A program made the translations under genes and the position numbers. Shown one piece after another: positions 52,429 through 59,842 of a stretch of 62,500 nucleotides of DNA. The notes under the pieces were generated by a model. The model searched no databases. It was not told where the DNA came from and was given only the letters and a program-made list of their open reading frames with translations. Source of the stretch: ZC4RG17 sp035304485 (lineage in GTDB: Bacteria > Actinomycetota > Acidimicrobiia > Spongiisociales > ZC4RG35); NCBI GenBank assembly GCA_035304485.1, contig DATGPZ010000202.1, forward strand, positions 1 to 62,500, given 5' to 3'. Numbering within the stretch: position 1 is the first letter of the stretch; every line of letters starts with the position of its first letter.

Positions 52429-53610
52429 CTAGGGACCAATGTCCCCGGCCGAGGAGGACCGCAAGCGGACGATCCGCACGGCGAAGTCTCCGACCCAGAT
52501 CGCCGCCAGGACGATGGCCACCTCGGTGAGGCCGGTGGGGAGAGCGGCTCCCGCCAGATTGGCGCAGACCAATGGCAACCACGGCCGGTGGGTCATTCGC
52601 TGAGAGTTCTCGGACAGAGGCGGACCGGCGAGTACCGGCAGGAGGTAACCGAGAGAGCCCGCGAGAACCTGTCCGATGCCGGCCAATACCACCGCTCCGG
52701 TCCACGGGGCGAAGTGCATCGCCGCACCGCCGACGAGGAGGGACACACCGTCCACGGCGGCCCAGGCGATCAGCCACAGGGTGCCCGCCGTGATCTGGAG
52801 GAAGGGCGAGCGGTTGCGCCCTTTCGCCCAGAGTCGGAGGACGATTCCTCCCAGGACGAGCGACGCGCCGGCTCCCACGAGCAGTGTGCCCGCTCCTACG
52901 AGCCAGTGCTGCCCTGTCAGAGCGCCGGCCATCGTCAGCACGCCGAGGGAGGATGCCCACCAGGCGACGCTCGCTTCTCTGCCCGAGACGGCTCGGTGGT
53001 GGGCCACGGTGGGCAGGAACGTGGGGAGCGTCCCGACGATGGTGAGCCCGACGAACCCTGCCAGGTTCAGATGCGCATGCACCAGCCGGATCGTGGGGTA
53101 GGCGTCTCCGGCCCGGCCACTGCCGAGGACCATCCCCAGGGCCACCCCCACCATGGCGGTGGCGAAGGCGGTGAGGTAGAAGCGGGAAGAGAGGTCGAAC
53201 CTCCGCAGCAACGAGGCTCGGACCGCGGAGGCGATCGACCACCCGAGCAACCCCAGGGAGGCGACGACGAGGGAGCCTGCCAGCCACACCAGCCACTCGA
53301 TCCCGGAGGCTACGCCCAGGAGGATCCCGGCCACGCCGACAGCTGCCGTCCACCGCTGCAGCGAGGTCGTTCTGCCCGGGGGTGCCGGGGCGGCTGCCCA
53401 GGTGATCGTGAACATCTGGCTGGCGCCCGAGATGGCCAGGAAGACGGATCCGGCCAGGAACGAGTGGAGAGGACCCCACCAGGAACCACCGCGTACCAGA
53501 ACGGCGATGGCCCAGCCTGCGGCGACCGCCCCGAACACCCCCGCCAGCCGAAAGGCCGCCCGCGCCAGTGTGTGTGATTCGACCACGCGGCGATTGCGGT
53601 CGGGTCTCAT
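52429..53610 (-). CDS. polytopic membrane protein, heme-copper-oxidase subunit I-like
   Basis: 393 residues with about eleven or twelve hydrophobic helices. 'TIRLVHAHLNLAGFVGLTIV' followed by 'GTLPTFLPTVAHHR' resembles the HxHxxxxGF helix seen in cbb3/NorB-type heme-copper oxidase subunits I, and 'WGPLHSFLAGSVFLAISGAS' adds another conserved His. The full ligand set of an oxidase was not established. Overlaps the CopD-like gene upstream (ATGA). Part of a three-gene membrane operon running 55096 to 52429. Confidence 0.7.
   Translation of the reverse strand: MRPDRNRRVVESHTLARAAFRLAGVFGAVAAGWAIAVLVRGGSWWGPLHSFLAGSVFLAISGASQMFTITWAAAPAPPGRTTSLQRWTAAVGVAGILLGVASGIEWLVWLAGSLVVASLGLLGWSIASAVRASLLRRFDLSSRFYLTAFATAMVGVALGMVLGSGRAGDAYPTIRLVHAHLNLAGFVGLTIVGTLPTFLPTVAHHRAVSGREASVAWWASSLGVLTMAGALTGQHWLVGAGTLLVGAGASLVLGGIVLRLWAKGRNRSPFLQITAGTLWLIAWAAVDGVSLLVGGAAMHFAPWTGAVVLAGIGQVLAGSLGYLLPVLAGPPLSENSQRMTHRPWLPLVCANLAGAALPTGLTEVAIVLAAIWVGDFAVRIVRLRSSSAGDIGP
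52432..52445 (-). promoter_or_regulatory. GGGAC-N4-GTCCC element (DosR-like box)
   Basis: GGGACCAATGTCCC has the exact half-sites and 4-nt spacing of the mycobacterial DosR box core (GGGACTWWAGTCCC). It overlaps the 3' end of the gene at 52429 and lies 118 nt before the start of the gene at 52314. A second partial site, AGGTCCCT, is at 52394-52401. Confidence 0.45.
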
Positions 53611-54059
53611 GGCACGAGGGTGACGGCCAGGGCCACCACCGCCAGAGACACGATGCTCCCGATCATCCCCACCCAGCGGACTGCACGGGCCGAGGATCGG
53701 ACGGCTGACATGCCATGCACGGCTGCCAGGGCAAAGCTGACCAGGGCCAACCCGATCTTGACTCCCAGGGTCGTGCCGTAGCCACCGACCGTGAAGCCGG
53801 CGAGTGTGACGCCCCGGTGGTAGGTGAGTGCGAGCCCACTCGCCAGGAGGACCGGGACCAGGCCCACCGCCGCCAGACGGCCGAACCTCGAGCCGAGCGC
53901 CGACACGAGCCGGCGGCGATCGTCGTCGCTCATCAGCCGCGAGGTCACCGGACGGACCACCAGACTCAGGGTCAGCTGACCGCCGACCCAGAGGACGGCC
54001 GCGCCCACGTGGAGGAAACGTATCAGGCTCCAGATGTCGTATCTCAAGCTGGTCTCCAT
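53607..54059 (-). CDS. CopD-like four-helix membrane protein
   Basis: 150 residues, four predicted helices. 'SLIRFLHVGAAVLWVGGQLT' contains the FLHVxxxxxWVGG motif of CopD/YeaD-type and b-cytochrome-like membrane proteins, whose His can bind heme or copper. Overlaps both neighbours (16 nt upstream, 4 nt downstream), so the three genes are coupled. Confidence 0.75.
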   Translation of the reverse strand: METSLRYDIWSLIRFLHVGAAVLWVGGQLTLSLVVRPVTSRLMSDDDRRRLVSALGSRFGRLAAVGLVPVLLASGLALTYHRGVTLAGFTVGGYGTTLGVKIGLALVSFALAAVHGMSAVRSSARAVRWVGMIGSIVSLAVVALAVTLVP

Positions 54060-55096
54060 ACCGGGCGGACCCACCCCAGGGCCGCCACCCACACGACGAC
54101 GGCTCCCACTGCAGCCAGGATCGGGCCTGTCCGGCCGCCGGTGAGCCAGGGAAGGGCCACTCCGGCCAGCATGATGGCGACACCGGCCTGGTGGGCGAGG
54201 AGAGGCAACTCGATAGGGCGGCCCTCGGCGAGCCCCCACACCAGGACGGTCGAGACGTAGCCCAGCAGCAGGGCATGCAGGTAGATCACCACGCCGGCCC
54301 GCCCGGTTGTGGAATGGATGGCGCTGCCGCCGATCCCTACCGCCACCAATCCCGCCGCGGCCACGACGAGCCATGCCACCGCAGCCCTGAGCGCCGAACG
54401 GTGGCGCTGCCAGACCGCCCGGGCCAGGGCGGCCACCCCGACGAACGTGACGAACGCGGCCACCCTCGAGATCGGTCCCAAGCCGGTGAACTCAGGTCCA
54501 CCGGCCACGCCGAGTGGGAAGAGCAACCAGGCCGAGCCCCCGATCGACCAGGTGACCAAGCGAGTCGTGCGACCGTCGAGTGCCTCTCGCCGAGCCAGAA
54601 CGCCGAGCGTCCCCAGCACCAACGACCAGGCGAAGGTGGAGAGGAAGGCATGGACGGCGAGCGAGCGGGCGAGTTGAGTTCCCGAGTCGGTGGCCTGCAG
54701 GAATCCGAGGACGAGCACGCCGAACGACGCCACGATGACGTAGGCCAGCGACCAGCGGAACACCGGTCGTGTCCCTCTCCAGACGGTGAAGGTGGCTCCG
54801 TACCAGACTGCCATCACCGCCGCCGAGGCAGCGATCGAAACCGGCCCATACCCCTGAGCGAGGAAGGCGGCCGTCATCGGCACCAGGAGACCCGCTCCCC
54901 AGATCAACCAGCGACGCCCGGTTCCGGCCGCCACCAGGACTGCCAGACCCGCCCAACCGAAATACAGAGCGTGGGAATGGGCGTGCAATAGATGATCGAA
55001 CGGAACACCCGTCGGAATGCCGGCCAGTCCGAGCCGCAGCCACACACCGAATCCGGTTGCGACCAGGAACACGAGCGGAATGATCCGCTTCATCAC
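54044..55096 (-). CDS. polytopic membrane protein with HAHSH motif
   Basis: 350 residues, about nine or ten helices. 'FDHLLHAHSHALYFGWAGLA' and 'VVIYLHALLLGYVSTVLVWG' carry His residues in a pattern like heme-ligand helices; I recall similar genes near denitrification clusters but no proven function. First gene of the operon; ATG at 55096 or 55093. Its promoter region holds palindromes at 55107-55130. Confidence 0.65.
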   Translation of the reverse strand: MMKRIIPLVFLVATGFGVWLRLGLAGIPTGVPFDHLLHAHSHALYFGWAGLAVLVAAGTGRRWLIWGAGLLVPMTAAFLAQGYGPVSIAASAAVMAVWYGATFTVWRGTRPVFRWSLAYVIVASFGVLVLGFLQATDSGTQLARSLAVHAFLSTFAWSLVLGTLGVLARREALDGRTTRLVTWSIGGSAWLLFPLGVAGGPEFTGLGPISRVAAFVTFVGVAALARAVWQRHRSALRAAVAWLVVAAAGLVAVGIGGSAIHSTTGRAGVVIYLHALLLGYVSTVLVWGLAEGRPIELPLLAHQAGVAIMLAGVALPWLTGGRTGPILAAVGAVVVWVAALGWVRPVWRPA

Positions 55097-55106
55097 CCGC
55101 TTTTAT

Positions 55107-55130
55107 AGTTCTTCCGAACTTCACCGTGAA
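55107..55130. promoter_or_regulatory. two adjacent palindromes in a divergent promoter
   Basis: AGTTC-TTCC-GAACT (55107-55120) and TTCAC-C-GTGAA (55120-55130) lie between the divergent membrane operon (start 55096) and the NuoF-like gene (start 55172). The first overlaps the only AT-rich stretch (TTTTATAG) and thus the minus-strand -10 region. A shared regulator of both transcripts is likely. Confidence 0.5.
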
Positions 55131-55158
55131 AATCTGAGCCTGTCAACGGTCCTACATC

Positions 55159-55164
55159 TAGGCT
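55159..55164 (+). promoter_or_regulatory. -10 box of leaderless promoter
   Basis: TAGGCT, 7 nt before the ATG at 55172. Confidence 0.5.
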
Positions 55165-55171
55165 CGGGAAC

Positions 55172-56530
55172 ATGGCCGGTTATCTGCTCCCCGAAGAGGC
55201 TGTGACCAACGTCGACGCGTACCGCGCCGCCGGAGGGGGCGAGGGAATCGCCCGTGCGTTCCGTATCGGCCCCGAGGCGACCCTGAAAGAAGTGGAGGCG
55301 TCACGGCTGCGAGGCCGTGGTGGCGCTGGATTCCCGACCGGCATCAAGTGGAAGGGAGTGGCGGGCGCCGATCCCGCTCAGCGCCGGTTCCTCGTCTGCA
55401 ACGCCGCTGAAGGCGAGCCTGGGACGTTCAAGGATCGGGCTCTCCTGCGATTCAACCCCCACCAGGTCCTGGAAGGGATCGCCATCGCCGCCTTCGCCAT
55501 CGGAGCCGAGGAGGCATACATCGGCATCAAAGACAAATACGGTCTCGAGATCGAATTACTCGAGACGGCCGCTACCGAGCTCGCCGAAGCCGGAATGTTG
55601 GGGGAGGTACCCATCAGGGTGGTCACAGGACCCGACGACTATCTACTCGGGGAGGAAAAAGGGCTCCTGGAGGCGATCGAAGGGCGGCCACCTTTTCCGC
55701 GCTGGTACCCGCCCTACATCCTCGGCTTGCACACAGGGATGCCCTCCGGCGTCGGAGCGGCGTCGTCCGGATGGGACGAGCAGACCAATCCCACCGTGGT
55801 GAACAACGTCGAGACGCTGGCCAACGTCCCTCCGATCCTGGCGCGGGGCGCCGACTGGTTTCGCTCTCTGGGCACCGAGGACAGTCCTGGCCACATGTTG
55901 TTCACGATCTCCGGCGACGTTCGCCGAGAGGCAGTGGCCGAACTGGCACTCGGGACGCCCCTCGCCGTGTTGGTGCACGGCATCGGCGAAGGGCTCGAAG
56001 CCGGTCGTCGGGTCAAGGCGGTCTTTCCGGGTGTCTCCAACGGGCCGCTTCCCGATCGCCTGCTCGACACGCCGATGGACTTCAGGTCCATGCAGGCGGT
56101 CGGATCCGGTCTGGGATCCGGAGGGATGATCGTCTACGACGACACCGCCTGCATCGTGGCGGTGGCGGCGGTGCTCTCACGCTTTCTCGCCATCGAATCC
56201 TGCGGGCAATGCCCACCATGCAAACTCGGCACGGATGCCTTGGCCGACCGCTTCTTCGCCATCGACGCCGGAGAGGGCACCGCGTTCACTCTCGACGAGA
56301 TGACCGCCTGGATCGGCCGGGTGACCGATGCCAACCGGTGCGGTCTCGGGGCAGGGGAAAGGGCTCTGGCCGCCGGTGTCTTCCAGTCGTACTCCGACGA
56401 GGTCGTGGCCCACCTCGGATCAGCCTGTTGGTCGGACCGCGACATACTCGTGCCGAAGATGAACGATTGGGACCCAGATCGTGGCCGATTCAGCTACGAC
56501 GAGGGATACTTCGCATGGAGGCGTGCGTGA
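55172..56530 (+). CDS. NuoF-like NADH:acceptor oxidoreductase flavoprotein (orphan)
   Basis: 452 residues. FMN/NADH-binding 'RGRGGAGFPTGIKWKGV' and 'CNAAEGEPGTFKDR', an SLBB-like region, and the 4Fe-4S site 'ESCGQCPPCKLGTDAL' with the fourth Cys in 'NRCGLGAGE'. All elements of complex I subunit NuoF are present, but no other nuo gene is near. It therefore probably feeds electrons from NADH into another system; neighbours (NirK, heme-copper-like membrane proteins) suggest nitrite/NO reduction. Coupled to the small gene at 56527. Confidence 0.88.
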   Translation: MAGYLLPEEAVTNVDAYRAAGGGEGIARAFRIGPEATLKEVEASRLRGRGGAGFPTGIKWKGVAGADPAQRRFLVCNAAEGEPGTFKDRALLRFNPHQVLEGIAIAAFAIGAEEAYIGIKDKYGLEIELLETAATELAEAGMLGEVPIRVVTGPDDYLLGEEKGLLEAIEGRPPFPRWYPPYILGLHTGMPSGVGAASSGWDEQTNPTVVNNVETLANVPPILARGADWFRSLGTEDSPGHMLFTISGDVRREAVAELALGTPLAVLVHGIGEGLEAGRRVKAVFPGVSNGPLPDRLLDTPMDFRSMQAVGSGLGSGGMIVYDDTACIVAVAAVLSRFLAIESCGQCPPCKLGTDALADRFFAIDAGEGTAFTLDEMTAWIGRVTDANRCGLGAGERALAAGVFQSYSDEVVAHLGSACWSDRDILVPKMNDWDPDRGRFSYDEGYFAWRRA

Positions 56531-56832
56531 CGAACGAAACTGCAGTGACCTCGGTTCTGCCCCGACCGGCTCCCGGCACCGTGGCCCGGGCGACTCCACC
56601 TCCCCGACCGGTCGAGGAGGCCTTGCGCCTGGTCGATGAGGGGGAGAAGCCGGCGGAGGTGTCTCGCCGGTTGGCCGGATCGTTCGGGGTCGAGGATCTG
56701 AGAGCAGCCCAGATCTGGTGGGTGCGGCGAATGCCGAAGGTTCGCTGGAACGACCATCGGGCGGGCGCCGTACTCCGTGCCCTGGAAGAAGCCGTCAAGC
56801 GCTTGGACCCGAAACTGCCCTCTGCCTCCTGA
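56527..56832 (+). CDS. uncharacterised 101-residue protein coupled to the NuoF-like gene
   Basis: GTG start at 56527 overlaps the NuoF-like stop, with GGAGG 5 nt upstream. N-terminal 30 residues are Pro/Thr-rich; residues about 33-95 are helical ('PVEEALRLVDEGEKPAEVSR', 'WWVRRMPKVRWNDHRAGAVL') without recognised domain. The tight coupling suggests it partners the flavoprotein. Confidence 0.6.
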   Translation: MTNETAVTSVLPRPAPGTVARATPPPRPVEEALRLVDEGEKPAEVSRRLAGSFGVEDLRAAQIWWVRRMPKVRWNDHRAGAVLRALEEAVKRLDPKLPSAS

Positions 56833-56856
56833 TCTTCCCGGAGGTCCTTTTCAACG

Positions 56857-56876
56857 AGGACTTTGGACCCTGGTCC
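56857..56876 (+). promoter_or_regulatory. DosR-like box upstream of nirK
   Basis: AGGACTTTGGACCC (56857-56870) matches 12 of 14 positions of the DosR core GGGACTTTnGTCCC with correct spacing, and overlaps the palindrome GGACC-CT-GGTCC (56865-56876). It lies 59 nt before the nirK start. Confidence 0.45.
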
Positions 56877-56928
56877 AGAGGATGGTGATCCATTTTCGTG
56901 GTGTGCACGACCGCGAGAGAGGATTGCC

Positions 56929-58548
56929 ATGACCCAGGTCATCGATCGTCCACCCGTCTCCGACCGCCCACCTTCGAGGGCTGAGAAGGCGGTCCCGGAG
57001 CACCCGCACTACGTGCTCGGGACGCTGGTGGCTTTGGGGGTACTCGGGACGCTGGCGGCCGTGATCCTGGCCGTCGTTTCCCTGGGCATAACCGCGGGGC
57101 GCAACTCCGTCGACGATGCGCTCGTCGCCGAGCGCGTGGACGAGTATCTGGCTGAGGCCGGAGCGAGCGCGGCCACCGGCGACGTGATTCCCGCTCTCGT
57201 ACCCAAGGCGAATCTGCCGGTTGCGTCCGAGGTGGCCGTTGCCACCGCCCCGTCCATGCCCCCTCCGACCGGGCGAACCACACCTGCCATCGTGGAGGTG
57301 GAGTTCGAGGTGGTGGAAGGTGTCAACACGATCGACCCCGCTAGCGGTGTGGAGACCGAGACCTGGGGCTACCGTCTGGTCGACGGCGGTGGCGACCAGA
57401 TCGTGGCCGGAACGCCGGGTCCCGTGATTCGGGCACGTGTAGGCGACGTTCTGCGATTCACGATCACGAATCCGGAGGGCAACAGCCACCCCCACAACGT
57501 CGACTTCCACGCCGTCACCGGTTCCGGTGGTGGTGCCGAGGCGACCACGGTCGCTCCGGGAGAGACGAAGACGATCGAAGCCCGACTGCTCTATCCCGGC
57601 TTCTTCATGTATCACTGCGCCTACGACGACGTCCCCGCTCACATCAGCCACGGGATGTACGGGGGGATCCTGGTGGAGCCCGAAGAGCCGCTTCCTCAGG
57701 TCGAGCACGAGTGGTACATGGTCCAGTCCGAGTACTACACGGCTTCGAAGGAACCCGGGGTCGTCGAGTTCGATCGTCGAGCGGTCACAGACGAAGACCC
57801 GTCCTATGTGGTGTTCAACGGAGCGGTCGGTTCGCTGACCGGCGACAACGCTCTCCAAATGGAGGTGGGGGAGAGGGCGCGGATCTATTTCATCAACGCG
57901 GGCCTGAACCTCGACTCGAACTTCCATCCGATCGGTTCTCACTGGGACAAGGTCTACCCGGAGGCCACGCTGCTGTCGCCGCCTCTACGCGGCTCCCAGA
58001 CCACACTGGTCCCGGCCGGCGGCGGGACCGTGGTCGAGCTCGTCGGCCAAGTCCCGGAGACGATCGTCCTCGTCGACCATGCGCTGGCGAGAGCTTTCGA
58101 CAAGGGCGCCGTCGGTCAGATCGTCGTCGAAGGCGACGAGAACCCGGAGATCTATGAAGCGATCGGCCAGGACACCGAATCCGAGGGCGGAGGCACCCAT
58201 CAGATGGGGCCGAGCGAATCCGAAGACACTCCCTCGGCCGGTGAGCAGGTCTCGATCCTCCCGGGCAGCTCGACGTTCCAGGATGCCGATGCCCCCGATG
58301 AGTTCGCCGAATCGGAGAGCCCCGGCGACTACTCCGTCAACGTGCTGACCGTGCCGGCTGGGACCACCGTGACCTGGACGAACGAGGACGGCATGATGCA
58401 CACGGTCACAGCCGCCGACGGCAGCTTCGACTCGGGCTTCCTGAACGAAGGAGACACTTTCTCCTACACGTTCGATGAGCCGGGGGAGTACGAGTACTTC
58501 TGCAGTCCCCACCCGTGGATGCGGGCGAAGGTGATCGTCGAGGGCTGA
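56929..58548 (+). CDS. nirK: copper-containing nitrite reductase with membrane anchor and C-terminal cupredoxin
   Basis: 539 residues. An N-terminal helix (about 25-55) anchors it. The NirK core (about 95-410) keeps the ligands: 'HPHNVDFHAVTG' (type-1 His, catalytic Asp, type-2 His), 'FMYHCAYDDVPAHISHGMYG' (type-2 His, type-1 Cys, His and Met), 'FHPIGSHWDKVY' (catalytic His) and 'LVDHALARAF' (third type-2 His). Residues about 450-539 are an added blue-copper domain: 'GMMHTVTAADGSF' and 'YEYFCSPHPWMRAKV' give H, C, H, M. It reduces nitrite to NO outside the membrane; the extra cupredoxin probably relays electrons. GAGAGGA precedes the ATG at 56929. Confidence 0.9.
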   Translation: MTQVIDRPPVSDRPPSRAEKAVPEHPHYVLGTLVALGVLGTLAAVILAVVSLGITAGRNSVDDALVAERVDEYLAEAGASAATGDVIPALVPKANLPVASEVAVATAPSMPPPTGRTTPAIVEVEFEVVEGVNTIDPASGVETETWGYRLVDGGGDQIVAGTPGPVIRARVGDVLRFTITNPEGNSHPHNVDFHAVTGSGGGAEATTVAPGETKTIEARLLYPGFFMYHCAYDDVPAHISHGMYGGILVEPEEPLPQVEHEWYMVQSEYYTASKEPGVVEFDRRAVTDEDPSYVVFNGAVGSLTGDNALQMEVGERARIYFINAGLNLDSNFHPIGSHWDKVYPEATLLSPPLRGSQTTLVPAGGGTVVELVGQVPETIVLVDHALARAFDKGAVGQIVVEGDENPEIYEAIGQDTESEGGGTHQMGPSESEDTPSAGEQVSILPGSSTFQDADAPDEFAESESPGDYSVNVLTVPAGTTVTWTNEDGMMHTVTAADGSFDSGFLNEGDTFSYTFDEPGEYEYFCSPHPWMRAKVIVEG

Positions 58549-58581
58549 ACACCCTTCCTGCCACAGCACTCTTGCGGTCCT

Positions 58582-58612
58582 CGAAGGGCTCCGGCTATGC
58601 CGGGGCCCTTCG
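58582..58612. terminator. bidirectional terminator hairpin
   Basis: A 14-bp stem (one T-G pair) between 58582-58595 and 58599-58612 with a TAT loop, in the 85-nt space between convergent nirK and the thioesterase gene. Confidence 0.7.
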
Positions 58613-58633
58613 GTTCTACATCGCTGAGGGCGG

Positions 58634-59047
58634 TCAATCGCGTGGCCAGAGGACCGACTGGGTCTGGAGCGTCTTCGCCACCAGATCGCCGTGGCCGACC
58701 GAGCAGTCGGTCTCCACGACGATGGTGCTGCGACCGCGGTGCAGGATCGATGCCCGGGCCAAGACCGTCCCCGAGCGGACGGCGGCGAGGAAGTTGGTCT
58801 TGGATTCGATGGTGCTCGTGCCGGCCGCACCCTCCGGTAGCGCCAGGTAGGCACAGGTGGCGCCGGCGGTGTCCGCCAGGCTCATGATCACCCCACCGTG
58901 CAGGATGCCTTCTGCCGTGCACAACTCGGGCGCCCAATCCAGCTCCAGCAGAACCCCTTCGGGGCCGGCATCCCGGGCTCGGATTCCGAGGGTGGCGGCC
59001 AGCGGCATGGATGAATGCAAGAACTGGTTGAGGTCTGACATCGACAT
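58634..59047 (-). CDS. PaaI-type hotdog thioesterase
   Basis: 137 residues: 'EGILHGGVIMSLADTAGATC' is the signature of the PaaI/4-hydroxybenzoyl-CoA thioesterase family (HGG and catalytic Asp region), followed by 'ESKTNFLAAVRSGTVLARAS'. Hydrolyses an acyl-CoA, probably phenylacetyl- or long-chain-like; not determinable. Start at 59047 or the ATG two codons on (59041), which has GAGGGA at better distance. Confidence 0.85.
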   Translation of the reverse strand: MSMSDLNQFLHSSMPLAATLGIRARDAGPEGVLLELDWAPELCTAEGILHGGVIMSLADTAGATCAYLALPEGAAGTSTIESKTNFLAAVRSGTVLARASILHRGRSTIVVETDCSVGHGDLVAKTLQTQSVLWPRD

Positions 59048-59076
59048 CCCTCGATCCGGATCGGGAGGCGCCAGGA

Positions 59077-59082
59077 TAGGCT
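59077..59082 (+). promoter_or_regulatory. -10 box of leaderless promoter
   Basis: TAGGCT, 7 nt before the ATG at 59090; identical box and spacing to 55159-55172. Confidence 0.5.
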
Positions 59083-59089
59083 CGCGTGC

Positions 59090-59842
59090 ATGATCCGGCT
59101 CCTCGAAGGGTCTTCGGCGATCCCGCTGGACGACTTGGTCGATTTCTGCCTCGAGTCACATCGCCTGGACCGGCGGCTCGTGATGCTGAACATGGTCGTC
59201 TCGCTCGACGGCGCCACCGCCGTCAGGGGGCGGTCCGGGCCTCTGTCCGACTCCGACGACCAGGCCCTGTTCCAGGCGTTCCGGGCCGCCAGTGACGTGA
59301 TCCTGGTGGGAGCGGGCACCGTGCGGGCGGAAGACTACGGGCCGGTCCGCCTCACCGAGGCCGCTCGTCGAGCCCGCGAACGCAGGGGGCTGAGCCCGAT
59401 ACCCGAGATGGCGGTGGTCTCGGCCAGCCTTCGCCTCGAGCCGACGGCCCGCCTCTTCTCCGATCCGGCCCAGCGACCGCTCGTGTTCACGGCCCGGGCG
59501 GCGGTTCCGCGTGCCGACACGCTGGGAGATCGTGCCCGGGTGGTACCGATGGGCCGGGAGGAGGCGAATCTGGCGGAAGTGATCGAGCATCTGCTGGAGC
59601 TCGGGCATCGGACCATCCTCTGCGAAGGGGGGCCGACCCTGAATTCCGGTCTCATCGGTGCCGGGCTGGTGGATGAGCTGGACCTCGCACTGTCGCCCGT
59701 GATCGTGGGGGGTTCCAGCTTCCCGCTCGTTGCCGAAACACCGCCCGTGCCACTGGGTTTCCGGCTCGAGCGGGTCATGTCAGGGGATCGGATGCTCTTC
59801 CTGCGTTACCTGCGAGAGGAACGCTCACACCTTCAGGCGTGA
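59090..59842 (+). CDS. RibD C-terminal-type reductase (pyrimidine reductase family)
   Basis: 250 residues. 'LVMLNMVVSLDGATAVRGRS', 'SDVILVGAGTVRAEDYGPV' and 'ILCEGGPTLNSGLIGAGLVD' are typical of the stand-alone RibD_C proteins near riboflavin or F420 genes in Actinobacteria. NADPH-dependent reduction of a ribosylamino-pyrimidine or related substrate is probable. It overlaps the convergent GH65 gene by 68 nt. Confidence 0.88.
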   Translation: MIRLLEGSSAIPLDDLVDFCLESHRLDRRLVMLNMVVSLDGATAVRGRSGPLSDSDDQALFQAFRAASDVILVGAGTVRAEDYGPVRLTEAARRARERRGLSPIPEMAVVSASLRLEPTARLFSDPAQRPLVFTARAAVPRADTLGDRARVVPMGREEANLAEVIEHLLELGHRTILCEGGPTLNSGLIGAGLVDELDLALSPVIVGGSSFPLVAETPPVPLGFRLERVMSGDRMLFLRYLREERSHLQA

